Source: Nakamurella sp. A5-74 (lineage in GTDB: Bacteria; Actinomycetota; Actinomycetes; Mycobacteriales; Nakamurellaceae). From it: DNA of 64,000 bases. Location: NCBI RefSeq assembly GCF_040438885.1, contig NZ_CP159218.1:3782001-3846000 (forward strand), in the 5' to 3' direction. Below are positions 54,438-63,116 of the stretch, one piece after another (the first letter of the stretch is position 1; each line of letters opens with the position of its first letter). The position numbers were made by a program, and so were the translations under genes. The notes beneath the pieces were generated by a model. That model was not told the DNA's origin and did no database searches. It worked only from the letters and a program-made list of their open reading frames with translations.

Positions 54438-55154
54438 ATGAGCACTCCGCTGAACTCCTCCGATGATCCCCGTCACGACGACCGACTCGACGCTGCGGCC
54501 GCCGATCGCACCACCTATGCGGCGGGCAATCCGACCACGAAACCGCAGGACACGGTCGTTGTCCACGACGGACCCGCCAGATTCGACCAGGAAGGTGTGT
54601 TGGCCCGGGAGCGGGACGAGTTCGGCGGGATGAAGTTCGGGGCCGGGTTCTTCGGGTGGCTGACCGCGACCGGCCTCTCCGTCATCGTCCTGGCCATCCT
54701 GGCCGGTGCGGGGGTTGCCTTCGGCCTGACGAATCAGGATTCCATCGCCGCTGCCCAAGGCAACACCGGCACCGCCAAGACCGTCGGTCTCGTCGGAGGC
54801 ATCGTGCTGCTCGTCATCCTGTTCGTCGCCTACTACTGCGGCGGTTACGTAGCCGGGCGGATGGCCCGCTTCAACGGCGCGAAGCAGGGCCTGGCCGTGT
54901 GGATCTGGGCGATCGTCATCATCGTGATCCTCGCGCTGGTCGGCTGGATCGCCGGGAGTCAGTACAACATCCTCGCGCAGCTCAACCTGCCTCGGATCCC
55001 GGTGGACGAAGGAACGGTCACCACGGCCGGCATCATCGCCGCCGTCGCAGCCCTGCTCGCGGCACTCGGCGGCGCCATCCTCGGCGGCATCGCGGGAACC
55101 CGCTATCACCGCAGGGTCGACCGGGTGGGATTCGCCGTCGACGCGGGCCGCTGA
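54438..55154 (+). CDS. Four-helix membrane protein, unknown function
   Basis: A 238-residue protein with a hydrophilic acidic N-terminus (about 65 residues) and predicted helices at about 70-95, 113-133, 151-172 and 196-219, ending in a short basic tail. KFGAGFFGWLTATG and AYYCGGYVAGRMARFNGAKQG resemble small TIGR04086/YrzE-type membrane proteins. The ATG at 54438 gives a complete protein; longer in-frame extension back to 53829 is a shadow of the monooxygenase. Confidence 0.75.
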   Translation: MSTPLNSSDDPRHDDRLDAAAADRTTYAAGNPTTKPQDTVVVHDGPARFDQEGVLARERDEFGGMKFGAGFFGWLTATGLSVIVLAILAGAGVAFGLTNQDSIAAAQGNTGTAKTVGLVGGIVLLVILFVAYYCGGYVAGRMARFNGAKQGLAVWIWAIVIIVILALVGWIAGSQYNILAQLNLPRIPVDEGTVTTAGIIAAVAALLAALGGAILGGIAGTRYHRRVDRVGFAVDAGR

Positions 55155-55159
55155 GGCGC

Positions 55160-55747
55160 CTACCGGCCCTGGGTACCCCGGTGGGTGCGCACCTTCGCGA
55201 GGTTGCCGCAACGCTGCATGGAGCACCACCGCCGGGTACCCGGCCGGGATGCATCGACGAACAAGAACGCACAGCCCTCTGCGGCACAGACCCGGATCCG
55301 GCTGCCGAGCGGACCAGTCACGAGATCGATGACATCGCGGGCCAGGACCGACAGGGCCGCTGCCACCGTCACCCGCGGACTGAGTTCCAGCGTGCCGTAG
55401 ACACCGAGCTGCGGGACCGGTGTCGCAGCGTCCGCGAAGTTGTTGATGGTCTGGATGTCCTCCGCGTCGAGCCCGGCACCCGTGGCCCGAGCCCGGGCCA
55501 CCCGGAGGATTGCCGTGCGGAGCCGGTGTGCCCGCGCCACGTCCCCGGCGAGCGCGCGCACCCCGTCCACCCCGAGGACGTGGCCGAGCCATCGCTGCAG
55601 GCTCGCGGCGTCGAGGATCAGCTCCGGTTCGGCCAGTTCACGGGGCCCTGCGGTGTGGGCGAAGTCGAGGCAGGGCCGGCCCGAACGGAACCGTTTGCCC
55701 AGCGCGGGGACCATTCGCCGGGGTGGTGCGGGGTCGGTGCCGGACAA
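55160..55747 (-). CDS. CGNR zinc-finger (ABATE domain) regulator
   Basis: A 195-residue protein. An N-terminal ABATE-like domain (PCLDFAHTAG, ELILDAASLQRWL) is followed by the C-terminal zinc finger CAAEGCAFLFVDASR, then RRWCSMQRCGNLAKVRTHR. The usual CGNR is CGNL here. Family members are presumed DNA-binding stress regulators. The start is TTG 55747, supported by AAGGAG ten bases upstream; an ATG at 55714 lacks one. It converges on the membrane protein with only 5 bases between. Confidence 0.87.
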   Translation of the reverse strand: MSGTDPAPPRRMVPALGKRFRSGRPCLDFAHTAGPRELAEPELILDAASLQRWLGHVLGVDGVRALAGDVARAHRLRTAILRVARARATGAGLDAEDIQTINNFADAATPVPQLGVYGTLELSPRVTVAAALSVLARDVIDLVTGPLGSRIRVCAAEGCAFLFVDASRPGTRRWCSMQRCGNLAKVRTHRGTQGR

Positions 55748-55844
55748 CAGATCTCAACTCCTTCGTCGGTCGATCAGCGTGACGTGCTGGATCGCCGTGA
55801 CGTGCTGGGTTGCAGAGCTGTTCGATCGTCAGAACATTTCTCGA

Positions 55845-56996
55845 TCATCGACGAGCCTCCAGCTCCATGCTGCCGAACGCTGCCCGTAGCTCGGCGACGT
55901 ACACCGTCGGTACCTCCAGTGCAGGGAAGTGCCCGCCGCGCTCCGACTCGCTCCAGGAGGTGAGCTGCGGGAAGGTCGGTTCCAGCCAGTGGCGCGGGAA
56001 CTTCTCGATGTCCGCCGGGAAGACGGTGATCGCAGCCGGCACCTCGACGATCTCGACGCTGCGACCTGCCGGGGAGTTCTCCCAGTAGAAGCGGGCCGAG
56101 GATCCACCGGTGTCGGTCAACCAGTACAGGGTCGCCATGTCGAGGATCTGATCCCCGGACACGGCGTCCTGCACCTCGCCGGCGTGGTCGGTCCAGGCGT
56201 GGATCTTGTCGAGCATCCATGCCAGCTGGGCGACCGGGGAATCGGCGAGCGCATACGCCACCGTCTGGGGCCGCGTCGACTGCTGTAGCGAGTAGCCGCT
56301 GCCGAACTGCGCGAAACGTCGCGTGTCGGCAACCCAGCGGCCTTCCAACTCGGTGAGCGTGCCCGGCCTCTCGACGGGCTCACGCGGGTACGGCGTGTAG
56401 GTGTGCAGGCCCGCCACCAGGTCGGGGTGCCTGGTGGCGAGCGACTGGGTGACCCGGCCGCCCCAGTCGCCGCCCGCTGCCCAGCAGCGGTCATACCCCA
56501 ACCGCTGCATCAGGATCGCCCAGGCATCGGCGGTCCGACGCACACCCCAGCCCGTCCCGGTCGGCTTTCCGCTGAATCCGAACCCCGGCAGCGATGGAGC
56601 CACCACGTGGAACGCCGGGGAATCGGAGGACTTCGGATCGGTGAGTGCGTCGATGACGGCCAGTGGCTCGAGGACGGACCCCGGCCAGCCGTGGGTGATC
56701 ACCAGCGGACGGGCGTCGGCGCGGGGCGACCGCACGTGCAGGAAATGCACGTCCAGGCCGTCGATCTCGGTCAGGAACTGCTGGTGCCCGTTGAGCTCCG
56801 CCTCGACGCGACGCCAGTCGTACTCGTCGGCCCAGTAGCGCACCAACTCACGCAGGTAGCCGATGGGCGGGCCCTGGCTCCATCCGGGTGAGGTCTCGGC
56901 GTCCGGCCACCGGGTACGACGTAGTCGGTCGCGCAGATCGGTCAGCTCGGCATCGGAGACGTGCAGGTGGAACGGTCGCACCCCGTCGTCGGACAC
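55845..56996 (-). CDS. Epoxide hydrolase (EHN-type alpha/beta hydrolase)
   Basis: A 383-residue epoxide hydrolase. The N-terminal EHN domain (LRDRLRRTRWPDAE, IGYLRELVRYWADEYDW) is followed by the oxyanion motif HGWPGS (102-107), nucleophile Asp177 in GGDWGG and His356 in RGGHFPAL. It opens epoxides to diols through an ester intermediate. GTG 56996 is chosen because GAGGAG lies seven bases upstream; the ORF continues to 57074 without a ribosome site. It is divergent from prpE across an operator-rich gap. Confidence 0.9.
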   Translation of the reverse strand: MSDDGVRPFHLHVSDAELTDLRDRLRRTRWPDAETSPGWSQGPPIGYLRELVRYWADEYDWRRVEAELNGHQQFLTEIDGLDVHFLHVRSPRADARPLVITHGWPGSVLEPLAVIDALTDPKSSDSPAFHVVAPSLPGFGFSGKPTGTGWGVRRTADAWAILMQRLGYDRCWAAGGDWGGRVTQSLATRHPDLVAGLHTYTPYPREPVERPGTLTELEGRWVADTRRFAQFGSGYSLQQSTRPQTVAYALADSPVAQLAWMLDKIHAWTDHAGEVQDAVSGDQILDMATLYWLTDTGGSSARFYWENSPAGRSVEIVEVPAAITVFPADIEKFPRHWLEPTFPQLTSWSESERGGHFPALEVPTVYVAELRAAFGSMELEARR

Positions 56997-57131
56997 GTGG
57001 GTCTCCTCAGGTCTCGGTCGTGCCGGGTGTGGGTCCTGCTCGCATGCGGGATTACCGAGCGCACCCGCCGGCACCGGGGGGTCGGGTCCGGTTCGCGCCG
57101 GGGTGATCAGCAGCCGAACCGTAACCGCTCT

Positions 57132-57161
57132 GACCGGTTACTGCAACCGGTCATACCGGTT
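57132..57161. promoter_or_regulatory. Overlapping AACCGGT palindromes between epoxide hydrolase and prpE
   Basis: GACCGGT-TACTGCA-ACCGGTC (57132-57152) and AACCGGT-CAT-ACCGGTT (57145-57161) are two perfect overlapping palindromes sharing an arm. They suit a TetR-type repressor with two dimers. The gap 56997-57278 otherwise shows no gene. Confidence 0.6.
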
Positions 57162-57278
57162 TCATTGCGGGACGCCTCGAGCGCATGGGCGGCGTCCGCG
57201 AGCGGGACCGCGGTCATGCCGGACCGTCCTGGACGCGGCAGCCGTGACGCATCGGCGCAGTGATGCCAAGATCGGCCC

Positions 57279-59183
57279 ATGAGCACCGGCGCTTACCGCG
57301 AGTCCTACGACCGCAGCATGGCCGACCCCGAGGGGTTCTGGCTGGAGGCCGCCCGGGAGATCGACTGGATCACCGCACCGACGCGAGCGCTGGACGACTC
57401 CCGCCCACCGTTCTACCGCTGGTTCCCGGACGGCACCCTCAACACCTGTTTCAACGCGGTCGACCGGCACGTGGCCGCAGGACGAGGTGACCAGCCGGCG
57501 GTGATCCATGACAGCCCGGTCACCGATGCCGTCACGACCCTCACCTACCGGCAACTGCTCGTCGAAGTCCAGCGGGCGGCCGGGGTACTGGTGGCGCACG
57601 GCGTCGGCCGGGGCGACCGGGTGATCATCTACCTGCCGATGGCCTCCGAGGCCGTGATCTCCATGCTGGCCTGCGCGCGGATCGGCGCCGTGCACTCGGT
57701 GGTCTTCGGCGGGTTCGCCCCGGCAGAGCTCGCGGCGCGGATCGACGACGCCCTCCCGACGGTGCTGATCACCGCCACCTGCGGCATCGAGCGCGGACGG
57801 GTGCTGCCCTACCTCCCGTTGGTGCGGGCGGCGGTCGAGCGCTCTTCCGCACGCGAGCCGACGGTCATCGTCATCGCCCGCCCCCAGCAGGTGGAACCGT
57901 TGCAGGACCACGAGATCGACTGGGAGACGGCACTCGCCGGCGCCGAGCCGGTGCTCGCGTGCACCGAGGTGGCGGCCACCGATCCGCTGTACATCCTGTA
58001 CACCTCGGGCACCACCGGGAAGCCGAAGGGAATCGTCCGGGACAACGGCGGCCACGCCGTGGCGCTGCGGCGTTCGATGACGGAGATCTTCGGCATCCGG
58101 CCCGGCGAGGTGTGGTTCACCGCATCCGACGTCGGCTGGGTGGTCGGCCACTCCTACATCGTCTACGCACCGCTGCTCACGGGCTGCACCACCGTCGTGT
58201 ACGAGGGCAAACCCGTTGGCACACCGGATGCCTCGGCATTCTGGCGGGTCCTCGCCCAGCACCGGGTGAGCGGTATGTTCACCGCCCCGACCGCGATCAG
58301 GGCGATCAAGAAGGACGATCCGGACGGGGTTCTGCTGGCCGGGCACGATGTGTCCGCGCTCCGCACGTTGTTCCTGGCCGGCGAGCGCCTCGATCCCGAC
58401 ACCTGGCAGTGGGCAACGGATCTGCTCGACGTCCCGGTGATCGACAACTGGTGGCAGACGGAGACCGGCTGGCCGATCGCCGCCAACCCGGTCGGCACCG
58501 AGATGTTCCCGGTCAAGCCCGGATCGGCGACCTTCCCGAGCGTCGGCTACGACGTCCGGGTGCTCGACGCTCGCGGCACGCCGGTGGCCGCGGGGGTCGA
58601 GGGCGCCGTCAGCATCAAGCTGCCGCTGCCGCCGGGCACCCTGCAGACCCTCTGGGGCGACGATGATCGATATGTCGACGGCTACCTTGCGGCTTGCGAC
58701 GGCTACTACTCCACGGGTGACGGCGGTTATCTGGACGACGACGGCTACCTGTGGATCATGGGCCGTACCGACGATGTACTGAACGTCGCCGGCCACCGGC
58801 TGTCGACCGGTTCGTTGGAGGCCGCCCTGGCCGGCCATCCGGCAGTGGCCGAGTGCGCGGTGATCGGTGTCGCCGACGAGCTCAAGGGGCAGGTACCCAG
58901 GGCACTCGTCGTACTCAAGGGCGCGACCCAGCTCGATCCCGCCGCGGTGGCGACGCTGAGAGCCGAACTGGTGCAACGGGTCCGGGACGAGGTCGGTGCG
59001 GTCGCATCGCTGCGGCGGGTGGACGTGGTGGATGCTCTCCCGAAGACGCGGTCGGGCAAGATCTTGCGCCGCACGATGCGGCAGATCGCCGACGGCGTGC
59101 CGGCGCCGGTACCGAGCACCATCGAGGATCCGGCTGTCCTGCAGGCCCTGACGGAGGTGCTGACCTCGCCGTCCTCCTCGTGA
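57279..59183 (+). CDS. prpE: Propionyl-CoA (short-chain acyl-CoA) synthetase
   Basis: A 634-residue AMP-forming ligase of the Acs/PrpE class. YILYTSGTTGKPKGIVRDNG is the ATP loop, ASDVGWVVGHSYIVYAPLL and DNWWQTETGWPIA follow, and PKTRSGKILRRTMR carries the lysine regulated by acetylation. VFGGFAPAELAARIDDA and the short acetyl-tunnel region favour propionate over acetate. The ATG at 57279 is the start. It could work with the MctP-type permease for uptake and activation of propionate. Confidence 0.92.
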   Translation: MSTGAYRESYDRSMADPEGFWLEAAREIDWITAPTRALDDSRPPFYRWFPDGTLNTCFNAVDRHVAAGRGDQPAVIHDSPVTDAVTTLTYRQLLVEVQRAAGVLVAHGVGRGDRVIIYLPMASEAVISMLACARIGAVHSVVFGGFAPAELAARIDDALPTVLITATCGIERGRVLPYLPLVRAAVERSSAREPTVIVIARPQQVEPLQDHEIDWETALAGAEPVLACTEVAATDPLYILYTSGTTGKPKGIVRDNGGHAVALRRSMTEIFGIRPGEVWFTASDVGWVVGHSYIVYAPLLTGCTTVVYEGKPVGTPDASAFWRVLAQHRVSGMFTAPTAIRAIKKDDPDGVLLAGHDVSALRTLFLAGERLDPDTWQWATDLLDVPVIDNWWQTETGWPIAANPVGTEMFPVKPGSATFPSVGYDVRVLDARGTPVAAGVEGAVSIKLPLPPGTLQTLWGDDDRYVDGYLAACDGYYSTGDGGYLDDDGYLWIMGRTDDVLNVAGHRLSTGSLEAALAGHPAVAECAVIGVADELKGQVPRALVVLKGATQLDPAAVATLRAELVQRVRDEVGAVASLRRVDVVDALPKTRSGKILRRTMRQIADGVPAPVPSTIEDPAVLQALTEVLTSPSSS

Positions 59184-59228
59184 CCTGCCCGGGGTGTGCC
59201 CGGCGTCCGGACGGGGAACTGCGGCACC

Positions 59229-60710
59229 ATGACGCAGACCACGACCCGCTGGCTGTTCGGCGACCAACTGGGACCGCACTTCCTGGACGCACCCGACCAA
59301 CGGGTGGTCATCATCGAGAGCCGCGCTGTCTTCCGACGCAAGGCGTTCCACCGAGCCAAGGCGCACCTGGTGTTGTCCGCGATGCGCCATCGAGCAGTGG
59401 AGCTGGGTGATCGCTGCCAGTACGTCGTCGCGGACACCTACGCCGAGGGACTGGCCCAGGTGGACGGTCCGCTGTCGGTCTGCGGGCCCACCTCGCACGC
59501 CGCTGACGAGTTCGTCCGCAGCATGGACCGTGTCACCGTGGCGGAACCACGCGGGTTCGCCTCCGATCGTGATCAGTTCCGGCGCTGGGCGGACGGCCGG
59601 GGGCAGAAGCGGCTGCTGATGGAGGATTTCTACCGCGATGCCAGGCGCCGCCTGGACGTGCTGATGGACGGCGACGAGCCGGTCGGGGGCCGGTGGAACC
59701 TCGACGCCGACAACCGCGAACCGCCGCCCGCCTCCGGGGTGCTCGATGTGGCAGAACCCTGGTGGCCGGCCGAGGACGAGATCGACCAGCAGGTGCGGGC
59801 CGATCTGGACGCGATGGAGCAGGACGGGATGAAGTTCGTCGGCCGCGACGGACCTCGCAGGTTCGCCGCCACTCGCGATGAGGCGCTGCACGTGCTCCGC
59901 GGCTTCCTGGAAGGACGATTGGCGCAGTTCGGTCCGTACGAGGACGCGATGCTGTCCGGCGATCCGTGGATGGCCCACTCGTTGCTGTCCGCGCCACTGA
60001 ATCTCGGTCTGCTGGACCCCATGGAGGTCGTGCACCGCGTCGAGAAGGCCCACGCCGCCGGTGACGTCCCCCTGCAGTCGGCGGAGGGCTTCATCCGGCA
60101 GCTGATCGGCTGGCGGGACTACGTCTGGCACCTCTACTGGTACCTGCCGCGCGACTACCGCTCGCGCAACCACCTGGCAGCCCGCCGGAAGCTGCCCGCC
60201 TGGTTCGCCGAACTGGACGCCGACGCGGTCGAGGCGGCCTGCCTCAAGGACGTGCTGGCCGGCGTCCGTGACCATGGCTGGGTGCACCACATCCCGCGCC
60301 TGATGGTGCTGGGAAGCTATGCGTTGCAACGGGGATGGAGCCCCGCCGAGGTCCTCGACTGGTTCCACCGGTGCTTCGTCGACGGCTACGACTGGGTCAT
60401 GCTCGCCAACGTCATCGGCATGTCGCAGTTCGCCGACGGCGGGGTGATGGCCACCAAGCCGTACACCTCCGGCGGCGCCTACGTGAACAGGATGAGCGAC
60501 TACTGCGGTGGCTGCCGGTACTCACCCAAGATCCGGGTCGGCGAGAAGGCGTGCCCGTTCACGGCCGGGTACTGGTGGTTCCTGTCCCGCAATTCCGAAC
60601 GGTTGCAGGGCAACTTCCGGCTGGCGCAGCCGCTCAAGGGATTGCAGCGACTCGCCGACCTCGATGCGGTTATCGATCAGGAGGACCGCAGAGGATCGAC
60701 CGCGCCCTGA
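59229..60710 (+). CDS. phrB: FeS-type bacterial (6-4) photolyase / cryptochrome
   Basis: A 493-residue FeS-BCP protein. WLFGDQLGPHFLDAPDQRVV at the start, RQLIGWRDYVWHLYW, HIPRLMVLGSYALQRGW and MSQFADGGVMATKPYTSGGAY are typical. Cluster cysteines lie in YCGGC and KACPF near the end, with a further Cys upstream (EAACLKDV). The family repairs (6-4) photoproducts using FAD, a lumazine and a 4Fe-4S cluster. The ATG at 59229 is preferred over GTG 59196. Its last 34 bases overlap the convergent histidine kinase gene. Confidence 0.92.
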   Translation: MTQTTTRWLFGDQLGPHFLDAPDQRVVIIESRAVFRRKAFHRAKAHLVLSAMRHRAVELGDRCQYVVADTYAEGLAQVDGPLSVCGPTSHAADEFVRSMDRVTVAEPRGFASDRDQFRRWADGRGQKRLLMEDFYRDARRRLDVLMDGDEPVGGRWNLDADNREPPPASGVLDVAEPWWPAEDEIDQQVRADLDAMEQDGMKFVGRDGPRRFAATRDEALHVLRGFLEGRLAQFGPYEDAMLSGDPWMAHSLLSAPLNLGLLDPMEVVHRVEKAHAAGDVPLQSAEGFIRQLIGWRDYVWHLYWYLPRDYRSRNHLAARRKLPAWFAELDADAVEAACLKDVLAGVRDHGWVHHIPRLMVLGSYALQRGWSPAEVLDWFHRCFVDGYDWVMLANVIGMSQFADGGVMATKPYTSGGAYVNRMSDYCGGCRYSPKIRVGEKACPFTAGYWWFLSRNSERLQGNFRLAQPLKGLQRLADLDAVIDQEDRRGSTAP

Positions 60711-62191
60711 TCCCGGTCGGCGGATCGACCGGCGACCGGCAGTCTCAGAACCAAACATGCTCCACCGCGGGGGTTCTCACGGTATTCGAGCGACCCGCCG
60801 TGCTGCGTTGCGATGCTCGCCGCGATCGGTAGTCCCAGCCCGGACCCTTCACCCTGGCGCGCCGCGTCCAGCCGGACGAACCGTTCGAAGATCCGGCGGC
60901 GCTGGTCGGCCGGCACCCCTGGGCCGTCGTCCGCGATCGTGACGGTCAGCATCCGACCGTCCGATCCGAGATGCACCTCGACTCTGTCGGCAGCGAAGCG
61001 CAGCGCATTGTCGAGCAGGTTGCTCACCGCTCGCCGCAGCGAGTCTGCGTCCCCCAATACTCGGGCCACGCCGGCAGGTTCGACCCATCCGATCTCCGGA
61101 CGGCCGTCGGTCGAGCGGGTGCGCGCGGCGTCCACCTCCTGCCGCACCAGCCCGGCGAGATCGAGCTCCCGCGCCGGACGCCCCTGGGGCGAGGCTTCGA
61201 GTCTGGTCACCAGCATCACGTCATCGACCAGCCGCGCGGCCCGGCGGGCCTGGCGGATCACGTCCAGCGTTCTCTGTTCCCGTTCCGGGCGCCCGATGTT
61301 CTCGTCCAGCAGCAGCCGCTCACTGCCGGCGATCACGCCCGCGATCGGCGTCCGCAGGTCGTGGGAGGCATCGGCGAGGAACTGCCGCATCCGATCCTCC
61401 GCCTGCTGGGCTCGCCACTCCGCTGCCTCCAGCGCGTCGAGCATCTCGTCGAAAGCCGTTGCGGTGCGGCCCAGATCGGTCCTCGGTCGGGTCGGTCGGA
61501 GGCGCCGGCCCCTTGCCCCGTCCCGGATGCTGCGGGCGACACCGGTCATCCGGCCCAGCGGCCGGAGCGAGCCGCCGACCACGAGCCACAGCAGACCGGC
61601 GGTGACCACGACCACCACCGCGCCGGCGATCAGCTCGATCTTGCGTAGTTCGGCGAGGGTGAAGTCGATCTGCCGCTCGTCCGCCGACAACGTCACCCGC
61701 GTGGTGTCCAGCGTGATGGTCGCGGTGAGCACGCCGTTCGACTCCGCCAAGCTGATGGCCGGAGCCACCTCCGGCCGGGGACGGCCACCCGGTTCCGGCG
61801 GCCCACCGGGTTTGCCGGGGGCGCTGCCCAGGTCCTGGCCCCGGTACGTCTGATCTCCCTGCACCACCACTGATTCCACGCCGGCGCCCGTGGTCGCATT
61901 CGCGAGGCTCTGACCCCGCACGCCCTGCTGGTTCAGGACGGCAGCGAAGTCGGCCCGGTCGGCCAGCCGGCTCTGCAGGTCGGAACGCAGTTGCGAAGCC
62001 AGCCGCGAGTGGATCAGCACGCCGGCGATCACCAGGACGATGGTCAGCAGCGCCAGGGTGGCCACCGTGACGCGCCGCCGCAGCGAACCGGTCCGCACCG
62101 GTTGGTTCTGCTCGACAAGGCGATCCGGTTGTGCTCCAGCAGGTATCGGCGAGAGCGGAACCATGGCTGGATCCTGGGGAGCCGTTGTCAT
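60677..62191 (-). CDS. Sensor histidine kinase
   Basis: A 504-residue membrane kinase. Two helices (about 41-63 and 187-206) flank an extracytoplasmic sensor with a Gly/Pro-rich segment. A HAMP domain, the phospho-acceptor His277 in ASHDLRTPIAG, the N box NLLDNALRFA and the ATP motifs DDGPGVP and GSGLGLPI follow. The ATG overlaps the response-regulator stop (ATGA). It resembles TcrY/CseC-type actinobacterial kinases. Its 3' end overlaps the photolyase gene by 34 bases tail to tail. Confidence 0.92.
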   Translation of the reverse strand: MTTAPQDPAMVPLSPIPAGAQPDRLVEQNQPVRTGSLRRRVTVATLALLTIVLVIAGVLIHSRLASQLRSDLQSRLADRADFAAVLNQQGVRGQSLANATTGAGVESVVVQGDQTYRGQDLGSAPGKPGGPPEPGGRPRPEVAPAISLAESNGVLTATITLDTTRVTLSADERQIDFTLAELRKIELIAGAVVVVVTAGLLWLVVGGSLRPLGRMTGVARSIRDGARGRRLRPTRPRTDLGRTATAFDEMLDALEAAEWRAQQAEDRMRQFLADASHDLRTPIAGVIAGSERLLLDENIGRPEREQRTLDVIRQARRAARLVDDVMLVTRLEASPQGRPARELDLAGLVRQEVDAARTRSTDGRPEIGWVEPAGVARVLGDADSLRRAVSNLLDNALRFAADRVEVHLGSDGRMLTVTIADDGPGVPADQRRRIFERFVRLDAARQGEGSGLGLPIAASIATQHGGSLEYRENPRGGACLVLRLPVAGRSADRDQGAVDPLRSS

Positions 62192-62954
62192 GAGGTGGTC
62201 CCGTCGGCCGGGTCTGTGCGTGGTTCGCCGATCCGGTACCCGACCCCCCGCACGGTATGGATGAGCCGCGGCCCGTGCGCCTCGATCTTGCGTCTCAGGG
62301 CCGAGACGAAGGCCTCGACCAGGTTCGGGTCGTAGGCGTCATAGCCCCAGACCTGGGAGAGGATCTGCGCTTTCGACAACACCCGCCCGGGATGCCTGGC
62401 CAGGAACGCGAGCAGCCGGAATTCGGTCGCGGTCAGCGACAGGAACGACCCGGCTCTGGAGGCCTCGCCGGTGTTCTCGTCGACGACGAGGTCGGAGATC
62501 TGTACCACCGGCTCCCGCAGATGCCCGGCACGCCGCAACACGGCCCGGATCCTGGCCAGCAGCTCCGCCATCACGAAGGGCTTCACCAGGTAGTCGTCGG
62601 CACCGGAATCGAAGCCGTGCAGGCGATCGGCGACGTCGTCGCGGGCCGTGAGGAGACGACCGCGCACTCCGAGATGGACCGCAGACGGTGGGCGAGCCGG
62701 AATCCGTCGACGCCGGGCACCATCACGTCCAGCACGGCCAACTCCGGCCGGAAGTCACCGGCGATCTCGTCGAGGTCGGTGCCGTCGGGTCGGGCATCCA
62801 CCCGGTATCCCGCCCCGCTCAAGCCTGCCTCCAGGGCCGCCCGCAACGTGTCGTCGTCCTCGATCACGAGTACCCGCACCGCGTCGGGTCGGATGTCCGA
62901 TCGCTCGCCGGCACGCGCACCCGTGGCTGCTGGGCCGAGGCCTGTCCCTGTCAT
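62188..62954 (-). pseudogene. OmpR-family response regulator with a frameshift
   Basis: From the ATG at 62954 the receiver domain reads normally (VRVLVIEDDDTLRAALEAGL; acidic pocket Glu32-Asp34, phospho-acceptor Asp76 in AVLDVMVP) up to about residue 100, then leaves frame. Another frame continues exactly in register with LLTARDD, GADDYLVKPF and the winged-helix domain (LTATEFRLLAFLARHPGRVL, ending in VRGVGYRIG) to 62188. One missing base at about 62655-62660 explains it. It may be a sequencing error, a real lesion or programmed frameshifting; the intact coupled kinase argues against an old pseudogene. Confidence 0.8.
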
Positions 62955-62978
62955 GACATCGAGCCTGCTCCGGTTTCC

Positions 62979-63032
62979 TGAAAGTCGGTTGAAGACCACG
63001 CGGGATGGCCGCTCATTCAGCCCATCTTCAGC
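62979..63032. promoter_or_regulatory. Candidate response-regulator binding boxes
   Basis: TGAA at 62979 and 62990 and TTCAG at 63016 and 63027 form two direct-repeat pairs, each with an 11-bp period, facing each other. OmpR-type regulators bind direct repeats at one helical turn. They lie in the 162-base divergent gap between the regulator and the secreted protein at 63117. Confidence 0.5.
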
Positions 63033-63116
63033 TTCGGCGCCGACGGTGGTCATCAGTGGACCAGAGCGGTCCGCGGGCCACCGGATGATCGGTGCCCGAG
63101 TACGAGAGGACACATC

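Noticed and set aside
57162-60368. 1068-residue minus-strand ORF opposite prpE and the photolyase
   Set aside because: It is an Arg/Gly/His-rich shadow frame of two clearly conserved plus-strand enzymes, a common artefact at this GC content.
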